From positions 33,671,950-33,735,949 of the forward strand of contig OX243811.1 in NCBI GenBank assembly GCA_945859605.1: 64,000 bases of DNA, read 5' to 3'. The DNA is from Lumbricus rubellus. Lineage: Eukaryota; Annelida; Clitellata; Crassiclitellata; Lumbricidae. Below the pieces are notes generated by a model. It saw only the letters and a list, made by a program, of their open reading frames with translations, was not told the origin of the DNA and ran no database searches. This document shows, piece after piece, positions 23,523 to 34,514 of the stretch (its first letter is position 1; each line of letters opens with the position of its first letter). A program made the translations under genes and the position numbers.

Positions 23523-24124
23523 ATCTATAATGCGGCGTAAATGCGTAACGTCTTATAATTGTATCGAAACATTTGCATACATTGCTCGTGTATATATATT
23601 TAAACTGCTACCATTGACGCTATAATATGCAACCGTAAGTCAAACCATGCATATGATGATTTTTCCATCTTGTGTGGTTGCTCTTGTTCAGCTTCCAATA
23701 TTTTTTTGTTGCTGATGCTCTCTGCTGCTGCGTATCAGTTGTAATCTCCTACATATGTATGCATTTGTGTATGTATAATGTGTATTGATGAAACGCAGGG
23801 CAGCGCCCACAGCAAGATCGCAGCAGCAGGTGCCCCGTAGCATGAAGCCCCGTATTTTTTGCAGCCATCTCGACGATCTATATCTCTCGCAGTTACTCGC
23901 TTCCTCTCTCGCTCTCTTTCTATTTTCAATATATATAATTATATATATATATAATTTTTTATTCGAACACTATTTGCATATTATCTGTATGTCTGCATCC
24001 CTAGAAACATGACTAATGTTCAATACAGAAATCTTCCGCATGTCATAATGTGTAAATTATTTTATGTTTCAATTATATTTACCTAATTACAGCTGGGACT
24101 GAACGTGTACATGACATGTACAGA

Positions 24125-24260
24125 GGCACGGTGGCAAATTGATTAGAGCGGTCGGCCTGTAACGCGTAGAGTAGTAGGCCTACTGGTTAGATCCTTGTCC
24201 AAGATGATTAGCCTTACTGTGTATACGGATCTTGAGCAAGTCCTTCACTCATAATAATTA
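24125..24260 (+). repeat. Diverged tRNA-SINE fragment
   Basis: GGCACGGTGGC... to GGATCTTGAGCAAGTCCTTCACTC resembles the head and proximal body of the 26.7-kb SINE. Box B is degenerate. A mariner element begins a few bases after it. Confidence 0.5.
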
Positions 24261-24275
24261 TTATTCTGCAATATA

Positions 24276-25667
24276 CAGGGTGGCTCAAAAAAAATGTACC
24301 ACCGGATAAAATGCGATAACTTCGCAACCGATTGACATTTTTCTCCGAAAATTTCCCAATTTGCAGGGGAATGAATTTCCAACAATCCCTGAAAGTTTCA
24401 CTTGAAAATTTTCTTGTTTGCAAAAGTTACAGCTGTTCAAACTTAAAATTTCGTTTTTTCAAAAATCCGGAGAATAAAGTTCCAATACAATGTGATTTCA
24501 TTAAGATTTTTTGCAAATTACATCATAAGAAATGATGATGATGTCCTACGACCTCACTAAGAGCTGTAAAGAAGCTGTTTATGCAGCAAACTGTTGGTAT
24601 TTAGTGATATTTTATAGATTATGGACTCAATTCGTGAATCCATTACTGAACGTCATGGGCAAAGCTTCTGCGGAAAATAAAATGGAAATTCGGACGCTGC
24701 GTGAACAGAGACTGGGACATCGCGTAATCATAGCAAAATACCAAGTGAAAAGTGGAGCCTGAGCATATTGAAGGCTATCTGTAAACATGTTTATGTAACG
24801 AAGATCAGATGTTGGAAGCGAGGCAGGAAGTGGTCGCTTGGTCTGATGGAAAAAGTACGATTTTCAAGAAATTCGCTTGGTAATCGAAAGGGTCAAGTTT
24901 GCAAAGCACATCGTGGTTTCGACATCAGATATGATGGCGTGTGTTACGGCTGCAAGAAAAGACTGCATTTAATCCCATTCAGTAGGTTAGATGTCAAACT
25001 CATCTTTGAACTCTCTTACCCAGACTCATTGAAGACCAGGTATGCTTTAACATCTGGTTTTATTTTCGGTGCGCCTGCTTGCTCGCACAGCAAGTTTGAT
25101 TATGATGGCGCTACGTTATTGCCATCAACTGAAATAAATGCATTGGCAAAGATGACTAACAAACTTGCCAGACCTTAGCCCTCTTGCTTATCATGTCTGG
25201 TGAGCTATTCTGGAACGCTGCAAGACATTTCATCCCAAGTTGGAGAACATTGGCCAGCTGAAGCAGGTCTTGCTGCTAATGTGGGGTCAGGTACCACAGG
25301 ACCCGACCAACAAGGCCATACTGAGCTTCACAAATAGAAGTTGAGCTTGTGCTAAGGCAGGGAGTGGACACTCTCATTATACCTTACAATAAATTGCAAA
25401 ACGAAATTCTGAGGTCGTAGTGAAAATTGATATCATTTGACATGGAAATCTACAAGTGACGTTCATTTTCCGCGAAAATTTGAAAAAACGAAATTTTAAG
25501 TTTGACCAGCTGTAACTTTTGCAAACATGAACAGTTTCAACTGAAACTTTCAGGGATTGTTGGAAATTCATTCGCCTGCAAATTGGAAATTTTTCGCAGA
25601 AAAAGTTCAATCGGTTGCGAAGATATCGCATTTTATCCGGTGGTACATTTTATTTTGAGCCACCCTG
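24276..25667 (+). mobile_element. Decayed mariner/Tc1-type transposon
   Basis: 1392 bp between TA duplications (24274-24275 and 25668-25669). Terminal inverted repeats of 60 bp or more begin CAGGGTGGCTCAAAA and include ATGTACCACCGGATAAAATG. Inside, near 25165-25340, a broken frame reads PDLSPLAYHVW and later TNKAILSFTNR, matching the C-terminal region of mariner-superfamily transposases (third catalytic Asp/Glu neighbourhood). Stops and frame changes show it is inactive. Confidence 0.85.
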
Positions 25668-25669
25668 TA

Positions 25670-26680
25670 CATGTAATTGCAGTTGGGCCTTTGAGGCGTG
25701 GACACTTCTGCGCTGTGTAAGAAGTGCGATATCAAACTGCACTTTCATTGTATTGTATTATTGTATTGTATTGTGTTCTACGCTTGCGCTTTGCATGCAT
25801 TATGTAGGCCTATAATAGGCTACACGTTTGTAAGTCGCGGAAGTTCAGGTTTGGTCAATAATAATTATAATTTCGAGTAGGCCTAAGTTGCAGTACTTGC
25901 AGACAAGCTTAATTAGCCTATAATATACTGAAGACGTGTTAATAAGATGCAGAGTAGATTTTGAGGAAAACAAAGAAACAAGGAAATCTTCTAAACGTGA
26001 CTTTTGCTCTAATGCGCTCAAGTCGGGCTTGCATGTGAGACTAGAACTTTAAGACCAAAGCAAGAAACAAGACGGGAATCAGACAAGACCCAGACCAATA
26101 TCAGTCCATCATGACTGAGTAGTTGTTTCGGCATTTCTGCAGTGCATATGTGCAGGGTAGCACAACATAAACGATTGGCAGAGGCAAGGATCAACAGACG
26201 AATTTTAAAATCATGGTTAGAGCGCGGGATACCAACATGCTTAAGGTGTTAAAAATGAATGAGCGGCTGCTGCTGCTACTGCATGTATAGAGTAGGGCCT
26301 ATACGCGAATGAACATTTGATGTCAAATGTTAAATAGAAAAATCGCTTTTCTGAACTATTTCTAAACTTCCGCTGCATGTGTTTCACTCTGCCGATTTAT
26401 AACAACGGGTTACAAGTTATCAGCGCAAGAACGAAAGACAGTTTGCACCTGATCTATACCCTGGTACTATAAGCAAAATGTCAAGAAATGACCGCGGGAT
26501 CAAGACTGACTGAGACTTAGTATAACGGATTCGCAAAACAGAGAACGGGACTAAGACATGAAAAGACCTGTCTTGTATGAGACAACGCAACCCTGCATGT
26601 TCATGTCAGGTTAGATATAAACCAGACGGAGATTTAGATAAACACACGAAGAAGATAAGTTAGTGACATGCATAGTTGTG
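25670..26680. other. No gene recognised
   Basis: AT-rich DNA with TAGGCCTA words, a TTGTATTG run near 25745, and no supportable ORF or RNA gene. Confidence 0.4.
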
Positions 26681-26688
26681 AGGTGCGG

Positions 26689-26880
26689 TCGTGTAGGCCA
26701 TAGGGGTATGGTCGGTGGCTTGGAGCCGAAGGGTTGTTGGTCCGAAACCGCGTAGTGATCTTGAACAAGTCCTTGACTCGCAATTGCTCATGCGCTTCGG
26801 CGCGAAACTACGATTCAGAGTCCACGCTGTTGTCGGGAGCGCCTCAGAGTAGCAATCTTGAAGGGGGTGCTTTAACAAGT
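26689..26880 (+). repeat. tRNA-derived SINE, copy 3
   Basis: Plus-strand copy of the SINE at 10303: GGTCGTGTAGG (box A), TTGGTCCGAAACC (decayed box B), GCGCTTCGGCGCGAAACT, GGGAGCGCCTCAGAGTAG and a CTTGAAGGGGGTGCT end. The LTR retrotransposon is inserted immediately after it. Confidence 0.75.
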
Positions 26881-26888
26881 ATACCCAC

Positions 26889-28019
26889 TGTCGCATACCA
26901 GGTCTTACCCTAGACGCTTTATAACTCAGTGATTCGTAATGGGTGATCAAGAATGTTACTTAGAATTAGCCTACAACAATAACTCGCTGTATTTCATTTT
27001 TGATGTATAATATAAATATCAACATTCAACAATAAATAATATTCAATGACCTAACTACCTAGTGTGGCGTATTTGATTAAATAATTATTATTGTGAGTGG
27101 TCTTATCTTCACTCATGCGTCCATTCTCGTTGGATGATGAAGTCCTTCACTCAAGAAGATTTCGCTCAGTCCTCGTCTCGAATACAGGGAACAGACTGGA
27201 TGGACAAGAAAGATCGGTTGATCCTTCCTCGAAGTCGTCCGTCGTAGTTCACCACCGTACTGATGCGGAATTGTAGGCTTCGTCTCTTCACAGCAGCCTA
27301 CCGGTCTTCCACCTCCGTTGTCGATGCTGTTTCGCCTCCTCGCTCACTTCAGATCAATCGCAATTGATTTTCACAGTTCTCGCCGATTGCTCAATTCTCA
27401 TCAACTGTCAATCGCTCGAAAAACGTTCATTTCACAGTTCTCGACGATTGCTCAATTCTCATCAACTGTCAATCGCTCGAAAACGTTCATTTCACAGTTT
27501 CTCGCCGATTGCTCAATTCTCATCAACTGTCAATCGCTCGAAAACGTTCAGCGCTTCGCAAAGTCACTAAACTTAACCGGCCAAAGGTACTACCTTCCCC
27601 TCGGACTTACAGTTCTGCAGTAGGAACAAGTAGACACTGAAATCTTACTTTCCCACAATGGATCATCGAGGCCTTTCGAATTAACTTCACGAATCGCCAA
27701 AATGTTTAATGGCGAACCGTCTCGTCGAAAGTTTTTGCCCCAAATCAATGTTATTATCGCTGTCGTCTGCCTCGCTCACTTCTTGGCACGTTGCCAACGC
27801 GCGCCTTGTTATCGTCCTGTGCGTAACGCTTGTTTCTGGCCTCCTCATGCGTTGACTGACTTTTGTTGCGCATTTGTTTTTATTTTAAGCTAAGCCACAA
27901 CTGTTCATTATAAATAACTAATACGCCAGTAATTACGCTAGCTTGACTATTACCTATAATTAACAATTAAACAGTTCATCAGTTAATTAATTCGTTTGTT
28001 AAGCATTTAATTCGCTACA
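26889..28019 (-). repeat. 3' LTR (left copy)
   Basis: 1131 bp, TG...CA ends on the retroelement strand (TGTAGCG...GCGACA). It contains three copies of a 60-bp tandem repeat (27377-27553). Confidence 0.9.
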
Positions 28020-28180
28020 TATGCCCCCCTTCAAAAGACTGTTCACAGGCTTCACTTTACTTACCTACTTAACAAACTAATCTAATAAACTACCTTTTCT
28101 CTACCTTACATAACACAACAAAATTACTGTTCTACACCTATTTATATACAACTTATCATTCATCAAAGGTTCACTATATA

Positions 28181-29071
28181 TCACTCTAGTCCCCTGCTCA
28201 AGTAATCTGAAATTACATTGTTGGACCCCTTGATGTACCTAATAGTAAATGAATAATTTTGCCAGGCTAGACTCCATCTCATAACCCTTGCATTTTTCAT
28301 TCTTCCCTCTTTCATATACTGCAATCCGCAATGGTCTGTCTCAATCACAAACTGCTTGCCGCATAAATATCTGTCAAACCTACTTACGCCCCACATTATG
28401 GCTAAGCATTCTCTTTCTTCCACCGAATATCTCATCTCTCGCTCAAGTAACTTCCTGCTCGCATATGCTTTGGGATGATTCACCCCCTCATATTCCTGCA
28501 TTATTACGCATCCGATCCCTTTTCCACTTGCGTCCGTTTGCAATACGAACTCCTTCTCTAAGTTCGGTAATCTCAGAATTGGTGCCTTTGCCAGTTCTTC
28601 TTTCAACTGCATAAAACTGTTCTCCAATTTCTCGTTCCATTCGACATTTCCAGGTGACAACTTCTTTGTCAAATCACTTAGTGGTGCCATTATTTCTGCA
28701 CAGTGTGGAATGCATTTTCTATAGTAATTCACTGCTCCGATGAAACTCCTCACTTGTTTCTTCGTCTTTGGTCTTGGCATATCAATGATCTTGTCCACAG
28801 ACTCTTCTTTTGGACTGATGTCATCATTATTCAACGTGTGACCCAAGAAATCTATTTTTCCGTACCCTAATGAGCATTTCTTTGGCTTCAATGTTAGGTT
28901 GGCTTCCCTAACCCTTTCAAAAAATATCTCCAGTGTTTCCAAGTGATCCTTCCATCCTTCATTGTGGGCTAATATGTCATCCACATAACTTTCAAGGTTT
29001 TCTGTTCCATGCAGAATTTTCCTGATTAGTCTGTTGTAACTCGAGGCACTATTCACTAATCCGAATGATAT
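28181..29071 (-). pseudogene. Reverse transcriptase (C-terminal half) and RNase H
   Basis: An open frame with the RT catalytic YVDDILAH box near its start, then the thumb/connection (FLGHTL, RSFIGAVNYYRKCIP) and an RNase H region (VLQTDASGKGIGCV, ending ISDYLSRGLE just before the polypurine tract). Homology begins abruptly at about 29071, after an in-frame TGA, so the fingers and first catalytic Asp are missing. Order and motifs are Gypsy-like. No integrase follows. Confidence 0.85.
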
Positions 29072-29523
29072 GCTTCACATTGCCTCAACACTTTTAACTC
29101 ATACTTATTATCAACTTACTATTCTACTTATTATGTATGCCACCATCTCAACATATGGCATTCATCCATCCTATGCCTCATATTGAATGATCTTTGTCAT
29201 TTCACTAACATCTTATTATTCCTCGTACTTTACTCACTAGACAAAGTACTTCTTCTTATTTTAACTATTTCCAGTTACTCAACTTTTCCTTATTTATCTA
29301 AGTGACTCAACATCACACTCAGACACTGTATTCTAATTAATCTCAACTTAATACTTAACTACTACACAATTTCAACAATTATACCACTATCTCACTTGAT
29401 CCTATGATTCACCTTATCACTCACTACAACTCACAAAACTGCTTTAGTTTGCAACTCAACTTAATCTCACATTAATACTTATGTACATTACTTCCTTAAT
29501 TAAATACTCTCCACAAGCTACTG
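29072..29523. other. Non-coding filler replacing RT N-terminus
   Basis: AT-rich, stop-rich DNA between the protease ORF and the RT remnant. No motif seen. The left edge is the RT breakpoint. Confidence 0.6.
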
Positions 29524-31101
29524 TCAGCTTCTATCTGCAGTACCTCTTCTCACGTAATGACAGTCCAGCCTGTCCATGTCTGACTTACTATCTCTGTTCA
29601 CCTTCTCGTATAAATTCAACGTAATGCCATTTTGTGTTTCCAGTTCACCTGTGTGCTTCTCTCTAAAACTCAATGCATCTGCATCATCTCCAAAAGTTTT
29701 CAACTCAACATCTTCTTGTGTTTCAACTTCTCCACTGTAGTCTCTGCTACTTCTCCATTTATCCACATTATTGTTAGGATATGACCATTCTCTGTCATTC
29801 CGTAACCGATTTTTCTTCCAATTCACATCATTGTATCCTCTACAATTCTCATTCTGTCTTCTAACAGAATCAACACTTCGTTCTCCTCTGTACCATGTTC
29901 TACTGTTCCAATGGTTTCCACTATTTCCAACCTCATCTCTATTACTTCTATATCTCCAATTGAGATCACTAGGTCTATCACACCTAACTCCAAAATTACT
30001 ACTAGACTCTCTCCTGTCATGTTTGTAGTTTCTCCAATCACACCCACGTGTGTCATTCATTTGACTCCTGTTCCACTTTATATTCCTCCTATCCACATTT
30101 GGATTCTCTATGTATCCCCTATTCATCCACTCATTGGATCTTCCTGACTGTGTCTCATTAGACTTGCTTATATTCTCTCTATTTCTCCAGTCTACTCTTC
30201 CGTTCCGCCATTTATTCCGATCTATACGACTATTATTTAACTCACTTCCTCCACCTGTGATTAAATATTTATTATTCGTCTCCACCAATCTCAATGGTTC
30301 ACTTCTGTAATTCTTTTTCGTCGTTTTATTAAAAGCTGGCTTCCTGTTATCTGTGTAACTCCAGTCTCTGGTTTTATCCCACTGTTTATTTACTGTTTCA
30401 TGCCGTCTCTGCATTCCTTTCGCAGTTTCATTTAAATACGGCCTTTCCGCAACTTTGAATGGTCTGTATTTACCATCCTTTTTAACCTCAGCTCTGGTTT
30501 TAACAACTGCTGCTGTCGTTGCCTCTCTCATCCCATCCACTGTTACACCCTCAGTGAATTTCACTGACCTTTTGTCATGTAATGATCTCTCTTTAGATTT
30601 AGATCTGTTCCTCAGTATGCTCTTGCTTTTCACTTCAGCAATTGTATTCTCTGGTTCTCCACTGATCATCTCCTCCTGTTTTCCATGTGTGATCTGGTAT
30701 TGTATACCTTCGATCATCCCAATTATAACTGGCATCGACGGATTTTCCATAACCATCGCTCGTACTTCTCCACTAAAGTATTCACTCTCTATGTTTATCT
30801 TGGCTAGTGGAAAACATCTCAAACTTCCATCGACCAATACACAATGTGTCTCCTCACCTGTCAAATCTGTGTCGTCTATTAACGAACGTTTAATTATGCA
30901 ACATGTCGATCCAGAATCATAGAGACACCTGACATTTCTCCCGTTCACTTTTACTTCATGTTCACTTCTGTTTTCTAGATTCAAGCATCCGACATTGGTT
31001 CCAGTCACCAAAGCACTTGCAGCTGTTTGCATGGGTAATGCTTTAACCATCTTGTCATCTACCCTATGTTGTTCCTTTGCAACATTACTTACTTTCTGCA
31101 C
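29524..31101 (-). CDS. Retrotransposon aspartic protease with basic tail
   Basis: About 525 residues. A retropepsin core lies near residues 35-135: YDSGSTCCI with catalytic Asp62-Ser-Gly, and later VIIGM. The remainder (about 160-500) is unusual: Arg, Asn and Trp-rich with repeated WRN/WRSR-type words, likely a nucleic-acid-binding linker. The frame is the same as that of the gag-like ORF upstream, separated by one TAG (31131-31129). It ends without entering RT. Confidence 0.8.
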   Translation of the reverse strand: MQKVSNVAKEQHRVDDKMVKALPMQTAASALVTGTNVGCLNLENRSEHEVKVNGRNVRCLYDSGSTCCIIKRSLIDDTDLTGEETHCVLVDGSLRCFPLAKINIESEYFSGEVRAMVMENPSMPVIIGMIEGIQYQITHGKQEEMISGEPENTIAEVKSKSILRNRSKSKERSLHDKRSVKFTEGVTVDGMREATTAAVVKTRAEVKKDGKYRPFKVAERPYLNETAKGMQRRHETVNKQWDKTRDWSYTDNRKPAFNKTTKKNYRSEPLRLVETNNKYLITGGGSELNNSRIDRNKWRNGRVDWRNRENISKSNETQSGRSNEWMNRGYIENPNVDRRNIKWNRSQMNDTRGCDWRNYKHDRRESSSNFGVRCDRPSDLNWRYRSNRDEVGNSGNHWNSRTWYRGERSVDSVRRQNENCRGYNDVNWKKNRLRNDREWSYPNNNVDKWRSSRDYSGEVETQEDVELKTFGDDADALSFREKHTGELETQNGITLNLYEKVNRDSKSDMDRLDCHYVRRGTADRS

Positions 31102-31128
31102 TTCAATCTGCTGTCTGGCCTTATTTGT

Positions 31129-31842
31129 CTAATTCTCGAATATTTGCACTTCTGCTGTAGTGTATTCAACAACTTCCCTGTCGTTTATCTCATGGTTCAT
31201 CCTGACGTCACTTCTGCTTCTGGATTCAACCTCATACATTTCCAATTGTGTCTCAATTTTCTTAAGTTGAAACTGCAACTTATAGATCTGTTTCTGTAAG
31301 TCTGCAACCTCACGAGTATGCTTTGCTTCTGCTGCTAAGCAATTTTCTCTTGCTTCCAATTGTGCACTCCTAATTGCATCTAACTCAACTTCGGCCTTTC
31401 TAGCATGCATTGCTGCTTGGGCTATCCTTTCCTCGGCTTCAGCTTCAAGCCTTCTTGTATCTGCAGCTGCCTGAGCATCTAACTCGGTTCTTCTTATTTC
31501 CGCTTCTACTTCTATTTTCTTGACCTCTGCTGCTAACTCAGCCTTCTTTATCTCAGCCTCGGCTTTCTTGGCATCGGCCTCTGCTTTTCTAGCATCTGCT
31601 TCCGCCTGAAGCCTTCTGTCAACAGCTTCCGCTCGTCTTGACTCAGCTGTCTCAGCATCTAACTTAGCTTTCTTCATCTCATCATCTGCTAGTTTCATTT
31701 CTTTTTCGTATTCTCTCTCCAATGCTATGTCTTGTCTCTCCCAGTCCTGTCTTTCTTTAACAAACGTATGAAGCTCCTCTCCACTTAGCTCTAACTCTTT
31801 GGCTATCCTCGCCCAGTTTTCGAAATCACTGGTGGACATCAC
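31129..31842 (-). CDS. Retrotransposon gag-like coiled-coil protein
   Basis: 237 residues. After a short N-terminal segment (STSDFENWARIAKELELSG) it is an almost uninterrupted Ala/Glu/Lys/Arg coiled coil (KAEADAKKAEAEIKKAEL), ending near VEVQIFEN-type residues at a TAG. No capsid fold motif or CCHC knuckle. Its place next to the 5' LTR marks it as gag or a gag remnant. Confidence 0.75.
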   Translation of the reverse strand: MMSTSDFENWARIAKELELSGEELHTFVKERQDWERQDIALEREYEKEMKLADDEMKKAKLDAETAESRRAEAVDRRLQAEADARKAEADAKKAEAEIKKAELAAEVKKIEVEAEIRRTELDAQAAADTRRLEAEAEERIAQAAMHARKAEVELDAIRSAQLEARENCLAAEAKHTREVADLQKQIYKLQFQLKKIETQLEMYEVESRSRSDVRMNHEINDREVVEYTTAEVQIFEN

Positions 31843-32113
31843 TTACTGGCTTACTTCAAATTAGCAAGTAGTAAAATATAGGCAAAAAATGCACTATATA
31901 ATTTCTGAACACAGAAATCAATTCAATTTATCAGTCGCTGTGGACTCTTTAAAATACACTCTACAGTTCTAAAATGCAAGTCTCTATCAGTTCAGCTTTA
32001 CATCCAAAAATCAATATACTAGCAATATTGTTCTATGCTGTTTCTAGTGTCATTAATGTTCAATTAGATCAGTTTTTAAGCTGACTGAAATCCCGGAATC
32101 TGAGTTCCCATAC
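31843..32113 (-). other. Retroelement 5' leader and primer-binding region
   Basis: Non-coding leader between the 5' LTR and gag. The bases following the LTR on the minus strand (GTATGGGAACTCAGATTCC) hold the primer-binding position. I could not assign the tRNA. Confidence 0.5.
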
Positions 32114-33303
32114 TGTCGCATACCAGGTCTTACCCTAGACGCTTTATAACTCAGTGATTCGTAATGGGTGATCAAGAATGTTACTTAGAATTAGCCTACA
32201 ACAATAACTCGCTGTATTTCATTTTTGATGTATAATATAAATATCAACATTCAACAATAAATAATATTCAATGACCTAACTACCTAGTGTGGAGTATTTG
32301 ATTAAATAATTATTATTGTGAGTGGTCTTATCTTCACTCATGCGTCCATTCTCGTTGGATGATGAAGTCCTTCACTCAAGAAGATTTCGCTCAGTCCTCG
32401 TCTCGAATACAGGGAACAGACTGGATGGACAAGAAAGATCGGTTGATCCTTCCTCGAAGTCGTCCGTCGTAGTTCACCACCGTACTGATGCGGAATTGTA
32501 GGCTTCGTCTCTTCACAGCAGCCTACCGGTCTTCCACCTCCGTTGTCGATGCTGTTTCGCCTCCTCGCTCACTTCAGATCAATCGCAATTGATTTTCACA
32601 GTTCTCGCCGATTGCTCAATTCTCATCAACTGTCAATCGCTCGAAAAACGTTCATTTCACAGTTCTCGCCGATTGCTCAATTCTCATCAACTGTCAATCG
32701 CTCGAAAACGTTCATTTCACAGTTCTCGCCGATTGCTCAATTCTCATCAACTGTCAATCGCTCGAAAACGTTCATTTCACAGTTCTCGCCGATTGCTCAA
32801 TTCTCATCAACTGTCAATCGCTCGAAAACGTTCAGCGCTTCGCAAAGTCACTAAACTTAACCGGCCAAAGGTACTACCTTCCCCTCGGACTTACAGTTCT
32901 GCAGTAGGAACAAGTAGACACTGAAATCTTACTTTCCCACAATGGATCATCGAGGCCTTTCGAATTAACTTCACGAATCGCCAAAATGTTTAATGGCGAA
33001 CCGTCTCGTCGAAAGTTTTTGCCCCAAATCAATGTTATTATCGCTGTCGTCTGCCTCGCTCACTTCTTGGCACGTTGCCAACGCGCGCCTTGTTATCGTC
33101 CTGTGCGTAACGCTTGTTTCTGGCCTCCTCATGCGTTGACTGACTTTTGTTGCGCATTTGTTTTTATATTAAGCTAAGCCACAACTGTTCATTATAAATA
33201 ACTAATACGCCAGTAATTACGCTAGCTTGACTATTACCTATAATTAATAATTAAACAGTTCATCAGTTAATTAATTCGTTTGTTAAGCATTTAATTCGCT
33301 ACA
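32114..33303 (-). repeat. 5' LTR (right copy)
   Basis: 1190 bp, same ends as the left LTR but with four copies of the 60-bp repeat (32602-32838). The copy-number change accounts for the 59-bp length difference. Confidence 0.9.
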
Positions 33304-33759
33304 CCCACACTTAAATAGTTTCGAGAGAAGAAAGGAAAAGTTGAATGTCAAAGTCTTGAACACACAATGTCATGTTAGCAACTGAAGATGCTTTAATAAG
33401 TAGGCTAAGTGGGTAAGGCTTAGACATGAGTGTGTATCTACTTGTATACACTGTATAGTGTATTCTCTTAACCTGTAAGCATTGCGTTCTTCATCTATGG
33501 AGCTAAAACTATGTGCAATGTACAATGTACATGCAAGATTATGCATGTACGAAGCATGTATGATGTACGTACACTACACGTAATTAGGCATGAATGCATG
33601 CATATATGTATGCACACGCTGCTGACTTATTTCGGAACTTGTGTATATGCAAGTTCACATGCATGTGTAGAGAAACATAATATATTAGCTTATCTCTTTT
33701 ATCTTCAGATTCCTCGACATTATACGATCTGTTAATACGAAGCGATTGCGTGCACATGC

Positions 33760-33819
33760 ACTCACACACATCTACACACACACACACACACACACACACC
33801 TACACACACACACACACCT

Positions 33820-33858
<39 letters not shown>

Positions 33859-33865
33859 GCGCTCA
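33760..33865. repeat. CA/TA microsatellite
   Basis: (CA)n with CTA interruptions followed by (TA)n. Confidence 0.9.
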
Positions 33866-34244
33866 TACCGACGTGTATATAATGTGTGTGTGTAAAACAC
33901 TGTGTATAGATATATATAGAGAGTGCATATAAACACGTGTATTTATAGAACTACTCAGCAGTTGTTTATAAATGCGCAAATCTTTCAACAAGGTGGTGCA
34001 AGAAAACACGAATCCACGGACAACTATATTCGCCTACTCGCTATAGCTGCTCCTCAAATCACATCCATATATCGTTGCGCGCATACCTAGGCCGCCGACA
34101 CCACGAGGATAGACCTATGTGTGCACAGATACAGGCATACACAAGCATACTTGCGCGTGCAAGCAATATCATATGCATTTCGCCATTTGTGAGAATTTGA
34201 AAACCCTTTCAAATCTCTGTATCTCAGTTAAAAAATTACAGGAC

Positions 34245-34395
34245 GAAAATTTGTCCTATACTGACCTCTCGACCTATACTGACCTCTTGACCTACACTGA
34301 CCTTTTGGCCTATATACAGACCTCTTGACCTATATATATACTGACCTCTTGACCTATACTACTGACCTCTTGACCTATATACTGACCTCGTTGAG
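34245..34395. repeat. 20-bp array of TGACCT direct repeats
   Basis: About seven units of ACTGACCTCTTGACCTATA. It contains around ten TGACCT (AGGTCA complement) half-sites, at least three in perfect DR2 spacing (TGACCTCTTGACCT). It starts about 15 bases beyond the stop codon of the downstream gene, in its presumed 3' UTR. Confidence 0.85.
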
Positions 34396-34409
34396 CGATG
34401 GTTGACTGT

Positions 34410-34514
34410 TTACTTTGTAACTTCGACGATCTTTCCGTTGGGAAGAATCGTCCTTCGTACGAGTGGAGCACTGATTCGAATGACGATATCTTTACATTTG
34501 AAACGACGATATAC
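34410..34514 (-). CDS. Unidentified gene terminal exon
   Basis: Acceptor CTATCTAG, then [20 protein letters not shown] to a TAA at 34412-34410. Phase 0 continues exon D smoothly (PCYK|VYRRF). Confidence 0.7.
   Translation of the reverse strand, partial: VYRRFKCKDIVIRISAPLVRRTILPNGKIVEVTK

Larger units (their letters stand above)
26889..33303 (-). mobile_element. Gypsy-type LTR retrotransposon, internally deleted
   Basis: 6415 bp flanked by 5-bp duplications CCCAC (26884-26888 and 33304-33308). LTRs are 26889-28019 and 32114-33303. Transcription runs right to left: 5' LTR, a gag-like coiled-coil ORF, an aspartic-protease ORF, a reverse transcriptase/RNase H remnant, a polypurine tract (GAAGGGGGGCATA, just inside 28020) and 3' LTR. 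No integrase, capsid or CCHC knuckle is seen, and the N-terminal half of reverse transcriptase is replaced by about 450 bp of non-coding AT-rich DNA. LTRs differ by only a few substitutions plus one repeat unit, so insertion is recent, and the element is presumably non-autonomous. Confidence 0.9.

Noticed and set aside
23234..23625. CMYV/YIHT ORFs
   Set aside because: Microsatellite translations on both strands.
28288..28614. 108-codon plus ORF
   Set aside because: Antisense of the RNase H region.
30455..30922. 155-codon plus-strand ORF in the LTR element
   Set aside because: Antisense shadow of the protease ORF.
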